This document shows, one piece after another, positions 1 through 7,889 of a stretch of DNA of 64,000 bases. The DNA lies in the NCBI GenBank assembly GCA_038116945.1, contig JAYOEY010000010.1, forward strand, positions 1 to 64,000, read 5' to 3'. The stretch is from JAYOEY01 sp038116945. GTDB taxonomy: Bacteria; Pseudomonadota; Alphaproteobacteria; MPNO01; UBA2964. Position numbers and translations under genes: made by a program. The notes under the pieces are model-generated. The model was not told where the DNA came from. It did not search any database and worked only from the letters and a program-made list of their open reading frames with translations. The number at the start of each line of letters is the position of its first letter. The first letter of the stretch is position 1.

Positions 1-35
1 CACAGGGCCAGACTCTCTCATAGAAACTGGACCAC

Positions 36-341
36 TTGGATCAAGCCGGTCACGCGCCGCCAGGGTTTTCCGTCCCGCATTTCCGGCTGTATCCCGGGGC
101 GGTGCTGCTCCGGTGCCGTCACGATATCCGCTGCCTGCTTGAAGAAGACGAGTATCGCGATCCCGAGCCGCGCGAGGTATTCCTGCTGCTCAGGGTCGAC
201 GATGAAGGCCTGCCGCTCGTGACGGAAATAGGGGGCGCGCTCGCCGGCCTCCTCTCATCCGCGACGGGCTGGCGTCCGCTCGACGCCGCTGCCGAAATCC
301 TTCACGGTCTGCGCGACCGTGGCTACGTCGAAATCGCCTGA
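36..341 (+). CDS. Small PqqD/RRE-like winged-helix protein
   Basis: A 101-residue protein that opens with a TTG codon; an in-frame TAG at 21-23 prevents extension further upstream, and there is no clear Shine-Dalgarno sequence, so the start is uncertain. The pattern (an RLYPGAVLL-type strand, a middle LLLRVDDEGLPL segment, and a C-terminal helix ending LRDRGYVEIA) resembles PqqD-like peptide chaperones, also called RiPP recognition elements, which hold a precursor peptide for a modifying enzyme. Its stop overlaps the start of the glycosyltransferase by one base (TGATG), so the two are probably translationally coupled. Function is inferred from fold-like pattern and context only; it could be an unrelated small protein. 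Confidence 0.6.
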   Translation: MDQAGHAPPGFSVPHFRLYPGAVLLRCRHDIRCLLEEDEYRDPEPREVFLLLRVDDEGLPLVTEIGGALAGLLSSATGWRPLDAAAEILHGLRDRGYVEIA

Positions 342-2266
342 TGCCTATCTGCGTCATCGGAAAATATCCTCCGATTCAGGGAGGCGTCAGCGCGCGGACC
401 TATCAGCTGGCCCACGGGCTGGCCCGTCGGGGGAATGACGTCCATGTCGTCACCAACGCCGCCGAAGTGGAGCTTCCCTGGCGCATCTTCATGCAGGAAG
501 CCGACTGGGAGCTCTGCGAAGCCGATTACGAAAGCGAATCCGGAGGCGGACGGGTGCGCGTCAGCTGGACCGATCCGGTCGACTGGCGTCAGCGCTATAT
601 CCCGCGCAACAACCCGTCCGTCACGAAGCTGACTTCGCTGGTTCTGGAGGCGCACCGGGAACGCCCCTTCGATCTCATACACAGCTACTATCTCGAACCG
701 TACGGCGTTGCCGGCCATATGGCGGCGAGCCTGCTCGGCCTGCCGCATGCCGTGAAAACGGCCGGGAGCGACGCCGGCAAGCTGTGGCGTCAGCCGCAAT
801 TCGAGCCGCTTTACGACGAGATCCTGCGATCGGCCGAGCTGTTCCTTGCCGGCGGAAAGGTGGCCGAGCGGGCGGTCGCGCACGGGGTCGATCCGGAGCG
901 GGTGATCGCCAATCGCGGTTTCCAGCTATCGACGCGTCAGTTCTGTCCGGAAGGGCCCGCGCTCGACCTGCCCCAGCTTCTGGCGGACGTCGAACGGCAA
1001 GCGGATGACGCCGATCTGGTGTGGGGCGGGTTCCGAGGGGACATCCCCTTTATCGGGATTTACGGCAAGCTGGGCGAAAAGAAAGGCAGCTTCGCGCTGC
1101 TCGATGCGCTTGCCCGCGCCCGCCGGGACGGCGCGCGGATCGGCCTTGTCGCCATGGCTCACGGCCACCCGGATACCGAAGCGCGGTTCCGCTCCCGCGC
1201 GATCGAGAACGGCCTCGAGGAATATGTGCTGCAGATTCCGTTTCTGCCGCACTGGCGGGTGCCGGAATTCATTCGCGCCTGCGCCGCCGTCTGCTGTCTC
1301 GAACAGGATTTTCCGATCGCCATTCACAACCCGATCGTCGCGCAGGAGGTCATGTCCTGCGGCGGATGCCTGGTGGTGTCGACGGAACTGCTCGCCAAGC
1401 AAAGCCGCGGGCACAGGCTGGTCGACGGCGTCAACTGCGTCGCGGTTCCCGACAGTTTCGACACCGAAGCGCTGGCGGAAGCGCTCGTCCGGATCGCCGG
1501 CGACGCCGTCGCCTGCACCGAGATCGGGCGGCGCGCGCGCCAGCATGTCGAGCGGTTCTACGCCGACGACATGCATCTCGACCGTACCGTCGACCTGCTG
1601 GAACGAGCACGGAGGCGGGATCCGTCCGGCCGCGGGACCGGGAACGATGCCGGCGGTCCGGATACGGCCCTGTCGCTGACGCGCCTTGCGCTCGACGGGC
1701 TGTCCCCGGATGAGCGCGCCTTCTATGCGGATCTGCCCGGCGTCGAACCCGAATCGCCCGAATGGGTCTTTCAGGTTGCGGCGCGGATGTCGGACGCCGG
1801 AGCCGGAGCCTTGCCGCAGACGGTTCGCGCGGCGGTCCTCATCGATGCGCGAATTCGCAGCGCCCTTGCCGGCGAGATCGCGGACGATGGAGGGGACGGG
1901 TCTTTTTTCCGTCTTGGCGCGGGACGGATGGTCAGGAGGGCCGGCGATCTCGCCGGTCTGTGCCTTCTGCTGCATCCGGAGGCGCAACCGCTTGATTTCG
2001 ATTTCGATGTGCTTCCTTTTTTGCGCGCGCAGGAGACGGGCGCGCTCCCGGAACGCCTGACACCCGGCGAATCGTATCTTGTCGTGCGGCCCGGAGACGA
2101 AGGGGAGGGCCGGGTCGCCTGTGTTCCGCCGTCGCTGGCCCGGCTGCTGGACAGGCTCGATGGCGAGACGCCGCTTGGCGAAATCGTCGATGCCGTCGAA
2201 CTCGATGCTTTCTTCGATCAGATCGTAGGGCTGGTGCTGGACGAGTTTCTGGTCGTTCCGGCCTGA
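341..2266 (+). CDS. GT4-family glycosyltransferase with PqqD-like C-terminal domain
   Basis: A 641-residue protein. Residues 1-420 carry the GT-B fold of GT4 enzymes: the N-terminal loop GKYPPIQGGVSARTYQLA, the nucleotide-sugar domain segment GIYGKLGEKKG near residue 240, and an acidic E-x7-E-like region around AIHNPIVAQEVMSCGG near residue 330. GT4 enzymes transfer a sugar from an activated donor. Residues from about 430 on are not part of the usual GT4 core; the last 70 (GESYLVV...LDRLDGETPLGEIVDAV...FLVVPA) look like the PqqD-type domain of the gene just upstream. The coupling to that gene and the shared domain suggest a peptide or protein acceptor rather than lipid or polysaccharide, but this is inference. 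The family call is secure, the acceptor is not. Confidence 0.85.
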   Translation: MPICVIGKYPPIQGGVSARTYQLAHGLARRGNDVHVVTNAAEVELPWRIFMQEADWELCEADYESESGGGRVRVSWTDPVDWRQRYIPRNNPSVTKLTSLVLEAHRERPFDLIHSYYLEPYGVAGHMAASLLGLPHAVKTAGSDAGKLWRQPQFEPLYDEILRSAELFLAGGKVAERAVAHGVDPERVIANRGFQLSTRQFCPEGPALDLPQLLADVERQADDADLVWGGFRGDIPFIGIYGKLGEKKGSFALLDALARARRDGARIGLVAMAHGHPDTEARFRSRAIENGLEEYVLQIPFLPHWRVPEFIRACAAVCCLEQDFPIAIHNPIVAQEVMSCGGCLVVSTELLAKQSRGHRLVDGVNCVAVPDSFDTEALAEALVRIAGDAVACTEIGRRARQHVERFYADDMHLDRTVDLLERARRRDPSGRGTGNDAGGPDTALSLTRLALDGLSPDERAFYADLPGVEPESPEWVFQVAARMSDAGAGALPQTVRAAVLIDARIRSALAGEIADDGGDGSFFRLGAGRMVRRAGDLAGLCLLLHPEAQPLDFDFDVLPFLRAQETGALPERLTPGESYLVVRPGDEGEGRVACVPPSLARLLDRLDGETPLGEIVDAVELDAFFDQIVGLVLDEFLVVPA

Positions 2267-2272
2267 CGTCCG

Positions 2273-2968
2273 TCAGCCGAGTATCGAAACGCGTGTCTGG
2301 AACGCGGCGAGGTCGTTGATCGTTATTTTTCCCGAACCTTTCGACAGCAGCCCGGCCCGGGCGAGGGCGTTGATCTCGCGGGTCACGGCTTCGCGGTGGG
2401 TTGCGATCCGGCTGGCGAACTCCGCATGCGTCGGAAAGGGGGAGACAGTGACGACATTCCCGGTCGGCTGGAACGACAGGGCAAGACGCAGCAGCTCCGC
2501 ATGAATGCGGTTCTGCACCGACAGCGCGCTGAACTCGAAAATCCGTTCGGACAGCTTCCGCGTCTGACGCGTCAGCTGTTTCATGACGTCGAGGGATACG
2601 CCAGGGTGCTGCATCAACAGGTCGCGAAACGCTTTTCCCGTCAGCGAACCGTAATACGCACCGGTAACGGCGTACACGTTGGCCGATCTTTTCTCGCCGT
2701 CGATTGCCGCGTACTCGCCGAAAATCTCACCGGCATTTATGTCGCGATAGGCGACTTCCTTCCCTTCGGGCGAATAGCTGATCGCGCGTACCGTGCCCTC
2801 CGCCAGAAAAAAGACGTCGTCGGTCGTGTCTCCGTAGTGGATGATCTGGTGCCCTGCCGGAACGCGACGCCAGGTACAGGCGTCGGCAATGGCGCGCCGC
2901 TCCTGGTCGCTCAGCGAGACGAATATTCCGGCCGATTTCAGCGGGTCGTTCGATTTTTTCTGCGCCAT
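2273..2968 (-). CDS. Crp/Fnr-family transcriptional regulator
   Basis: A 231-residue cytoplasmic DNA-binding protein. Residues 15-130 form the cyclic-nucleotide-type beta-roll sensor, including GEIFGEYAAIDGEKRSANV at about 80-98, which matches the GE...RSA ligand-pocket pattern of Crp. Residues 140-230 contain the dimer helix and a Crp-type helix-turn-helix (ASRIATHREAVTREINAL). There are no N-terminal cysteines of the FNR iron-sulfur type, so oxygen sensing by a cluster is unlikely. It faces away from the substrate-binding-protein gene at 3158, and a 22-bp palindrome lies in the intergenic region that could be its operator. The ligand is unknown. It is convergent with the glycosyltransferase, with six bases between the stops. 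Confidence 0.92.
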   Translation of the reverse strand: MAQKKSNDPLKSAGIFVSLSDQERRAIADACTWRRVPAGHQIIHYGDTTDDVFFLAEGTVRAISYSPEGKEVAYRDINAGEIFGEYAAIDGEKRSANVYAVTGAYYGSLTGKAFRDLLMQHPGVSLDVMKQLTRQTRKLSERIFEFSALSVQNRIHAELLRLALSFQPTGNVVTVSPFPTHAEFASRIATHREAVTREINALARAGLLSKGSGKITINDLAAFQTRVSILG

Positions 2969-3094
2969 CCGTAACCGTGGCAGGCAACGCGCGTCGCACG
3001 TTCCGGTGCCCCCTGTTTACTCGGCCGTTTCTGGCCGTCGTCGCCAATCTCCGCGGTGCAAGATTCGGCACCCGGCACTCGCCGCCTTCCGATT

Positions 3095-3137
3095 TTGCAC
3101 CCGGCGGCAGTATGTTGCAATTTAGGGAAATATTGCA
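3095..3137 (+). promoter_or_regulatory. Candidate promoter with overlapping 22-bp palindromic operator
   Basis: A possible -35 TTGCAC (3095-3100) and -10 CAATTT (3118-3123) are separated by 17 bases. A palindrome with perfect 6-base arms, TGCAAT-N10-ATTGCA (3116-3137), covers the -10 and start-site region. The 22-bp span fits Crp/Fnr-type dimers, and the divergent gene encodes such a regulator. The position would suit repression of the gene at 3158. Confidence 0.45.
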
Positions 3138-3157
3138 CCGATCTTTGGGAGAAGATA

Positions 3158-4075
3158 ATGCGTATCGCCGCCGTCGATCTTGTCAGCAACACCTGCTTTC
3201 CGGCGCTTGCCGCCGACGAGCTCGGGTTTTTCCGAAACGAAGGCGTCGATGCCCGTATCGAGCTGGTCTCGGCGATGGGCTCGACGCGGGCGCTGAAGAA
3301 CGGCGAGGCGGACGCGATGATCGCCGGATCCGTCCATGACGTGCTGACCGAGTTCGATCACTGGGACGGGGTGAAAATCGCTGTCGCGCTGTCGCAGGGG
3401 ACGCCCTGGCTGCTGACGGTGCGCGCCGACCTCGATGCGGAACGGGGCGATGCGCAGGCCCTGAAGGGGCTTACCTTTACTGCAGCGGAAGGGCCCGATC
3501 TTGCCTTCAAGCAGGTGCTGCGCGCCGCCGGGCTCGATCCGGACAACGATCTTTCCATCATCGATCTGCCCGGAGCGAAAGACCGTCATGTCTCGTTCGG
3601 TGTGTTCGCCGCCCAGGCGCTGCGGCACGGGCTGATCGACGGGTTCTGGGCCAATGCGATGGGGGCGGAAACGGCAACATCCTCGGGCGTCGGAAAGGTG
3701 CATATCGACGTGCGGCGCGGCGACGATCCCGCCGAAACCCGCTTCTTTACTTTCGCCGGGCTGGTGGTATCCGACGATTTCATCGCACGCGAACCCGAAT
3801 CGGTGGACGCCGCCGTTCGCGCCATCGTGGGCGCGCAGAAGGCGCTGCGAAACGACCCGTCGCTCGCGCGGAAGGTGGGGGAGGGGAAGTTTCCCCCCGA
3901 GGCGACGGCGCTGATTGCGAACGTGGTGGCGCGCGATACGGCTTTCTATAACCCGGCGATATCGGAAGATGCCGTCGAAAAGCTGAACGCTTTCGCGCGT
4001 TCGATCGGCCATATCGACCGGCCGGTGCCCTACGATCGCGTCGTGGCGACGCGGTGCCGCGAGCTCTGGCGGTAA
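3158..4075 (+). CDS. NMT1/THI5-like ABC-type substrate-binding protein
   Basis: A 305-residue protein of the NMT1/SsuA-like type II periplasmic binding family. The N-terminus MRIAAVDLVSNTCFPALAADELGFFRNEGVDARI is the typical strand-helix opening with 'A..LGFF..EG', followed by a hinge at LKNGEADAMIAGSVHDVL. I chose the ATG at 3158 because GGAGA precedes it by five bases; the same frame is open upstream to 3056 but that stretch looks non-coding. No signal peptide is visible, which is odd for a solute receptor, and no permease or ATPase is adjacent. It may therefore be a cytoplasmic ligand-binding or enzyme-like homologue (THI5 itself is an enzyme), or be used by a transporter elsewhere. Confidence 0.82.
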   Translation: MRIAAVDLVSNTCFPALAADELGFFRNEGVDARIELVSAMGSTRALKNGEADAMIAGSVHDVLTEFDHWDGVKIAVALSQGTPWLLTVRADLDAERGDAQALKGLTFTAAEGPDLAFKQVLRAAGLDPDNDLSIIDLPGAKDRHVSFGVFAAQALRHGLIDGFWANAMGAETATSSGVGKVHIDVRRGDDPAETRFFTFAGLVVSDDFIAREPESVDAAVRAIVGAQKALRNDPSLARKVGEGKFPPEATALIANVVARDTAFYNPAISEDAVEKLNAFARSIGHIDRPVPYDRVVATRCRELWR

Positions 4076-4141
4076 TCATCGGCCCGTAACATCGACAGCC
4101 TGAACCCGTTCGCCATCTGACTGTTTCCGGACCGGCCCATC

Positions 4142-4831
4142 ATGAAGGACATCAGCCTGTCACGACGCCTCGCCGCCGAATTTGCCGGCACGCTGTTTCT
4201 GCTGGCGACCGTGGTGGGGTCCGGCATCATGGCGGAGCGGCTGTCCGGCGGGAACGTCGCCATCGCTCTCCTCGGCAACACCATTCCGACCGGCGCCATT
4301 CTGGTGGTGCTGATTACGGCGCTCGGTCCGGTCTCGGGGGCGCATTTCAATCCGGCGGTGACCCTCGCGTTCGGAATGCGTCGTGAAATCGGGCTGTCGG
4401 CGGCATGCCTTTATGTAGCGGCGCAGGTTGCCGGCGGCATCGCCGGCACGCTTCTGGCCCATGGCATGTTCGAGGAAACGCTCTGGCAGCTTTCGGCCAG
4501 GACGCGCGCCGGCCCGGCTCAATGGCTGTCGGAGGTCGTTGCCACCTTCGGGCTCGTCGGGACGATCCTTGCGACAGTGCGCTGGCGGCCGGACAGCGTC
4601 GCCTGGATGGTCGGTCTTTATATAACGGCCGCCTACTGGTTCACCGCCTCGACCAGCTTCGCCAACCCGGCGGTGACGGTCGCGCGGGCGCTGACCGACA
4701 CATTCTCGGGCATCCGGCCCGCCGACGCGCCGGCCTTTATTCTCGCGCAGCTGGCGGGCGCGGCGCTTGCCGCGCTGGCGCTCGGCTGGCTCCTGAATCC
4801 GAAGGCCAGTCCGACAGACGGTGGCGATTAA
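4142..4831 (+). CDS. Aquaporin / MIP-family channel
   Basis: A 229-residue inner-membrane protein with the two signature half-helix loops, HFNPAVT (NPA at 70-72) and FANPAVT (NPA at 175-177), and six predicted membrane spans. MIP channels conduct water or small neutral solutes. The residues after the second NPA (VTVAR, with the conserved arginine at 182) differ from the usual NPARS and resemble bacterial MIP proteins linked to arsenic resistance; whether it carries arsenite is inference, and no ars genes are nearby. It lies 66 bases after the binding-protein gene on the same strand and its stop overlaps that of the convergent oxygenase gene by four bases. Confidence 0.93.
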   Translation: MKDISLSRRLAAEFAGTLFLLATVVGSGIMAERLSGGNVAIALLGNTIPTGAILVVLITALGPVSGAHFNPAVTLAFGMRREIGLSAACLYVAAQVAGGIAGTLLAHGMFEETLWQLSARTRAGPAQWLSEVVATFGLVGTILATVRWRPDSVAWMVGLYITAAYWFTASTSFANPAVTVARALTDTFSGIRPADAPAFILAQLAGAALAALALGWLLNPKASPTDGGD

Positions 4832-6063
4832 CCGACCGGGACGACTTCGGCGTCGAGGCCGATCTGCCGATGCATCGTTTCAGTGAAGGGCACGCCGGTC
4901 GGCGCGAAATAACGGGACGAGCGGACCTGGTAGGTCATCGGATCGAGGCCGGGCGGCGTGCCGCCGTTCGCGTGGTCCTTCAGGGTCTGGAGCAGGAGCT
5001 TCCGGATGGCGATGATCGCCGTGTCGGCGACTCCGAGGCGTTCGCGCGTCCGGTCGGCGATCGGCCCCATTGATTCCTGGATGCCGTTGTCCTGGGTCCC
5101 GAGCCCCTTGATGCCGGTATAGGACTCGCCGCTGGCCTGCCAGTCACGGTCGATCAGGTAGTCGTTGCCGCGATTGCGGACCGGCATGTCGGTTCCGGGG
5201 ATGTTTTCCGAGTGAATGCCGTTCCATGACGTTTCGCGCGCGATGTCCTCCGCGGTCAGCGGGCGGTGCGGCAGGAAATCGATGCAGTACTGCATGGTGT
5301 TTTCGTCGTCGATCGGCACCCACATGTGAACGCCAACCGGAACCGAGGCGATGATCTTGTGGAAGGGCATCACCATGACGTTGGCGGTCCAGAAGGTCGA
5401 GCCGTCGTCGTTGTCGCGGCCGGCCCCTGCGACAAAGCCGAACCCGGTCGGCTCTACATGATAGTCGTACGGGCAGATGGTGATGCTGCCTTCCGCCACC
5501 CCGCCATGCAGAAAGGCGAGATGACTCGCATCGAACCCGCCTTCGAGCCCCTGCAGCCAGTTGCACTGCATGATCTGGCGCGACGTATGAAGGTGCGATT
5601 CGGGGAGCCGCATCCATTCCAGGTCGGGCGGCGGCGGCTGGTGCGCAGGGTCGCCCATATAGGCCCATACAACCCCGCCGGCTTCATGGCAGGGATAGGC
5701 GGTAACACGCACCTTGTCCTGAAAATTGCTGCCGGGCGGCTCGGACGGCAGATCGACGCATTTGCCGGTGATGTCGAATTTCCAGCCGTGGTAGACGCAG
5801 CGCAGACCGCATTCCTCGTTGCGCCCGAAAAACAGCGATGCGGTACGGTGCGGACAGCGCTCGTCCAGCAGGCCGGCGCGTCCCGCCGTATCGCGGAAGG
5901 CGACGAGATTTTCGCCGAGAATGCGGACCCGTACCGGCGGGCAATCCGGCTCTGCGATCTGGCGGGCGAAAACGACCGGTATCCAGTAGCGCCGCATGAG
6001 GTCGCCCATCGGCGTCCCCCGGCCGACCCGTGTCAGCCGTTCGTTGTCTTCCCGCGATAGCAT
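4828..6063 (-). CDS. Rieske non-haem iron oxygenase, large (alpha) subunit
   Basis: A 411-residue aromatic ring-hydroxylating oxygenase of the phthalate-dioxygenase-like group. The Rieske [2Fe-2S] ligands are visible as C70-P-H72 and C89-V-Y-H92-G-W. The mononuclear iron site is visible as D178-A-S-H181-L-A-F-L-H186, with an upstream NWLQGLEGGFD bridge. These enzymes insert oxygen into aromatic or N/O-methyl substrates using electrons from a separate reductase; no reductase or beta subunit is adjacent, which fits the alpha-only (alpha3) class supplied by an unlinked reductase. Substrate unknown. A LacI-type operator-like palindrome lies 50 bases upstream. Confidence 0.93.
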   Translation of the reverse strand: MLSREDNERLTRVGRGTPMGDLMRRYWIPVVFARQIAEPDCPPVRVRILGENLVAFRDTAGRAGLLDERCPHRTASLFFGRNEECGLRCVYHGWKFDITGKCVDLPSEPPGSNFQDKVRVTAYPCHEAGGVVWAYMGDPAHQPPPPDLEWMRLPESHLHTSRQIMQCNWLQGLEGGFDASHLAFLHGGVAEGSITICPYDYHVEPTGFGFVAGAGRDNDDGSTFWTANVMVMPFHKIIASVPVGVHMWVPIDDENTMQYCIDFLPHRPLTAEDIARETSWNGIHSENIPGTDMPVRNRGNDYLIDRDWQASGESYTGIKGLGTQDNGIQESMGPIADRTRERLGVADTAIIAIRKLLLQTLKDHANGGTPPGLDPMTYQVRSSRYFAPTGVPFTETMHRQIGLDAEVVPVG

Positions 6064-6112
6064 AGCAGACCCGGCGGTTGCGTGTTGTTCCGGCGAAAGC
6101 GTAACCCCGCTG

Positions 6113-6126
6113 TGGAACCGGTTTCA
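6113..6126. promoter_or_regulatory. LacI-type operator-like palindrome
   Basis: The 14-bp sequence TGGAACCGGTTTCA has the AACCGGTT core and near-perfect symmetry (6 of 7 base pairs) of LacI/GntR-type operators. It sits 50 bases upstream of the Rieske oxygenase start. No LacI-family gene is present in the window, so the regulator, if any, is encoded elsewhere. Confidence 0.4.
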
Positions 6127-6152
6127 AGCGGCGTGTCAGGCTGGGGCAGGGC

Positions 6153-6188
6153 AAAATAAAACCGGCGGCCGGTCATCCGGCCGCCGGT
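6153..6188 (-). terminator. Intrinsic terminator of the cytochrome c gene
   Basis: A perfect 12-bp stem (6161-6172 with 6177-6188) closes a TCAT tetraloop. Read on the minus strand it is followed by UUUAUUUU. It lies 31 bases beyond the stop of the cytochrome c gene and separates it from the oxygenase gene. Confidence 0.85.
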
Positions 6189-6218
6189 CTTTGGCAATTT
6201 CCGTGCTGGAAGGCGGTC

Positions 6219-6644
6219 TTACTTGGCGACCGACTTCAGATAGGCCAGCAGGTTTTCGCGGTCATCGGCCTTTTTGAGCCCGTTGAACGCCATCTTGGTC
6301 TTGGCCTTCTTCTTGCCGATCTTGGAACCGAGATAGGCCTTCGGGTCGGCGATGTAGTCAACGAAGGTCTTGTCGTCCCAGACCAGGCCCTTTTCCCCGG
6401 CGGCTTTCATGTCGGCGGAGTATTTCTTGGCGTAGTCGTCCAGCGTACCCGCCTTACGGCCCAAAAAACTGCTCAGGTTGGGGCCGAGCCCCTTCTTGCC
6501 GGGGACGACCTGATGACAGGCCTTGCATTTGGCGAATACTTTCTTGCCCTTGTCGGCGTCGCCTGCGGCGTAGGCCGGCGCGGTGACGCTGCCCGCAGCG
6601 AATGTCAGCCCGATGGCCAGCATTGCGAATCTAACAAACTTCAT
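6219..6644 (-). CDS. Class I c-type cytochrome, periplasmic
   Basis: A 141-residue protein with an Sec signal peptide (MKFVRFAMLAIGLTFAAGSVTAPAYA, cleavage after AYA near residue 26) and a single haem-attachment motif CKACH at about residues 40-44, followed by the cytochrome c2-like VVPGKKGLGPNLSSFLGRKAGT. A distal methionine ligand lies in the KTKMAF segment near 117-119. It is an electron carrier, likely donor to the cytochrome oxidase encoded divergently from 6941; haem is attached by the Ccm system encoded at 32532-39781. GAGGAG precedes the start. It has its own promoter (6686-6714) and terminator, so is monocistronic. Confidence 0.95.
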   Translation of the reverse strand: MKFVRFAMLAIGLTFAAGSVTAPAYAAGDADKGKKVFAKCKACHQVVPGKKGLGPNLSSFLGRKAGTLDDYAKKYSADMKAAGEKGLVWDDKTFVDYIADPKAYLGSKIGKKKAKTKMAFNGLKKADDRENLLAYLKSVAK

Positions 6645-6685
6645 TTTCTTGCTCCTCGTGCGAAGGGGGTAAAAAAAGCGGCCGG

Positions 6686-6714
6686 ATTATGGTGCAGCGG
6701 CCCGCCGCATACAA
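6686..6714 (-). promoter_or_regulatory. Sigma-70-type promoter of the cytochrome c gene
   Basis: On the minus strand, -35 TTGTAT (6714-6709) and -10 CATAAT (6691-6686) are separated by exactly 17 bases, giving an mRNA leader of about 35 bases before the ATG at 6644. Confidence 0.55.
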
Positions 6715-6827
6715 CCCGATTTCCACCATACAGCGCCGCATGTTGCGAAAAATAGGCGGTAATTACTCCGATTCGGTTAAGTCCATAATATGTTTACGTG
6801 TTCCGGGCTCCGTTTTTGAGAGGTTCC

Positions 6828-6857
6828 TTGGAAAAAAACCCATCATTAAGGTAAATT
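6828..6857 (+). promoter_or_regulatory. Possible promoter of the cytochrome oxidase operon
   Basis: TTGGAA (6828-6833) and TAAATT (6852-6857) are separated by 18 bases. Transcription would begin near 6864, leaving a leader of about 75 bases before the preferred coxB start at 6941. A 13-codon reading frame (6859-6900, ending TAG) lies in that leader; there is no evidence it is translated. Confidence 0.4.
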
Positions 6858-6940
6858 TATGACGGAATATGGTATGGACCCTGGCAAGGACATGGTCTAG
6901 TTTCTCGCAACTGTACAAAAGATCCTGGGGTGGAACAGGT

Positions 6941-7825
6941 ATGATTGTCGCAATCGGTTTGATTCTCGTTGCCGTCGGGACGGTGGTTTTTCATTTCGTG
7001 AGTCCCTGGTGGTGGACTCCGATCGCATCCAACTGGGGCTATATCGACGATACGATCATCCTGACTTTCTGGATTACGGGCGTCGTGTTCGTCGCAGTCG
7101 TGCTGTTTTCGGCCTACTGCATCGTCAAGTTCAAATACCGAGAGGGCGTCCGCGCTCAATACAAGCCCGAAGATCACAAGCTCGAGTGGTGGCTGACGAT
7201 CCTGACATCCGTCGGCGTTGCCGCAATGCTGATTCCCGGCCTGTTCGTGTGGAACCAGTATGTGACCGTGCCGGAAGGGGCCGCGCAGGTGGAGGCGATG
7301 GGCAAGCAGTGGTCCTGGCATTACCGTCTGCCCGGGGCCGACGGCAAGATGGGCAAGAGCAACGTCCGGCTGATCAACGATGACAACCCGTTCGGCATCG
7401 ATCCGAAAGATCCCAACGGTCTCGACGATGTGCTGGTCGATGGCGCCAATCTGGCTCTGCCGATGAACAAGCCGGTCAAATTCCTGCTGCGCTCTGTCGA
7501 CGTGCTGCATAATTTCTATGTCCCCGAATTCCGCGCCAAGATGGACATGGTGCCAGGCGCGATCACCTATTTCTGGGTTGAGCCGACGCGGGAAGGCACG
7601 TTCGACGTCCTTTGCTTCGAGCTTTGCGGCGTCGGACATCACGCGATGCGGAGCCAGGTCGAAGTCAAGAGTCAGGCCGATTACGATGCCTGGCTGAAGG
7701 AGCAGAAGACATTCAAGAAAGCGCTGGCCGACAACGAGGTCACTATCGAGCAGCTGATCAAGCGGGCCGACGACCAGACCAAGAAAATGAAGGACGCGTT
7801 GCCGAAGGGGCATCTGACCCACTAG
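6941..7825 (+). CDS. ctaC: Cytochrome c oxidase subunit II
   Basis: A 294-residue inner-membrane protein bearing the CuA electron-entry site. The motif CFELCGVGHHAM (C-x3-C-x3-H-x2-M) near the C-terminus holds all the binuclear CuA ligands; the aromatic patch QWSWHY is also present. Three hydrophobic helices precede the periplasmic cupredoxin domain. CuA accepts electrons from cytochrome c and passes them to haem a in subunit I. The ATG at 6941 was chosen because the predicted promoter ends just upstream of the alternative ATG at 6869, and the extra 24 residues look non-conserved; this remains open. It is the first gene of a five-gene operon. Confidence 0.95.
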   Translation: MIVAIGLILVAVGTVVFHFVSPWWWTPIASNWGYIDDTIILTFWITGVVFVAVVLFSAYCIVKFKYREGVRAQYKPEDHKLEWWLTILTSVGVAAMLIPGLFVWNQYVTVPEGAAQVEAMGKQWSWHYRLPGADGKMGKSNVRLINDDNPFGIDPKDPNGLDDVLVDGANLALPMNKPVKFLLRSVDVLHNFYVPEFRAKMDMVPGAITYFWVEPTREGTFDVLCFELCGVGHHAMRSQVEVKSQADYDAWLKEQKTFKKALADNEVTIEQLIKRADDQTKKMKDALPKGHLTH

Positions 7826-7889
7826 GTGCGGCGTACGTGCACGAACACCCAATGATCCATGATCACAAAATATCGAAGAGGAAAATCTG

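Noticed and set aside
6859..6900. A 13-codon frame in the leader of the oxidase operon
   Set aside because: No ribosome site and no sign of a leader-peptide attenuator (no repeated codon, no hairpin pair); kept only as a remark.
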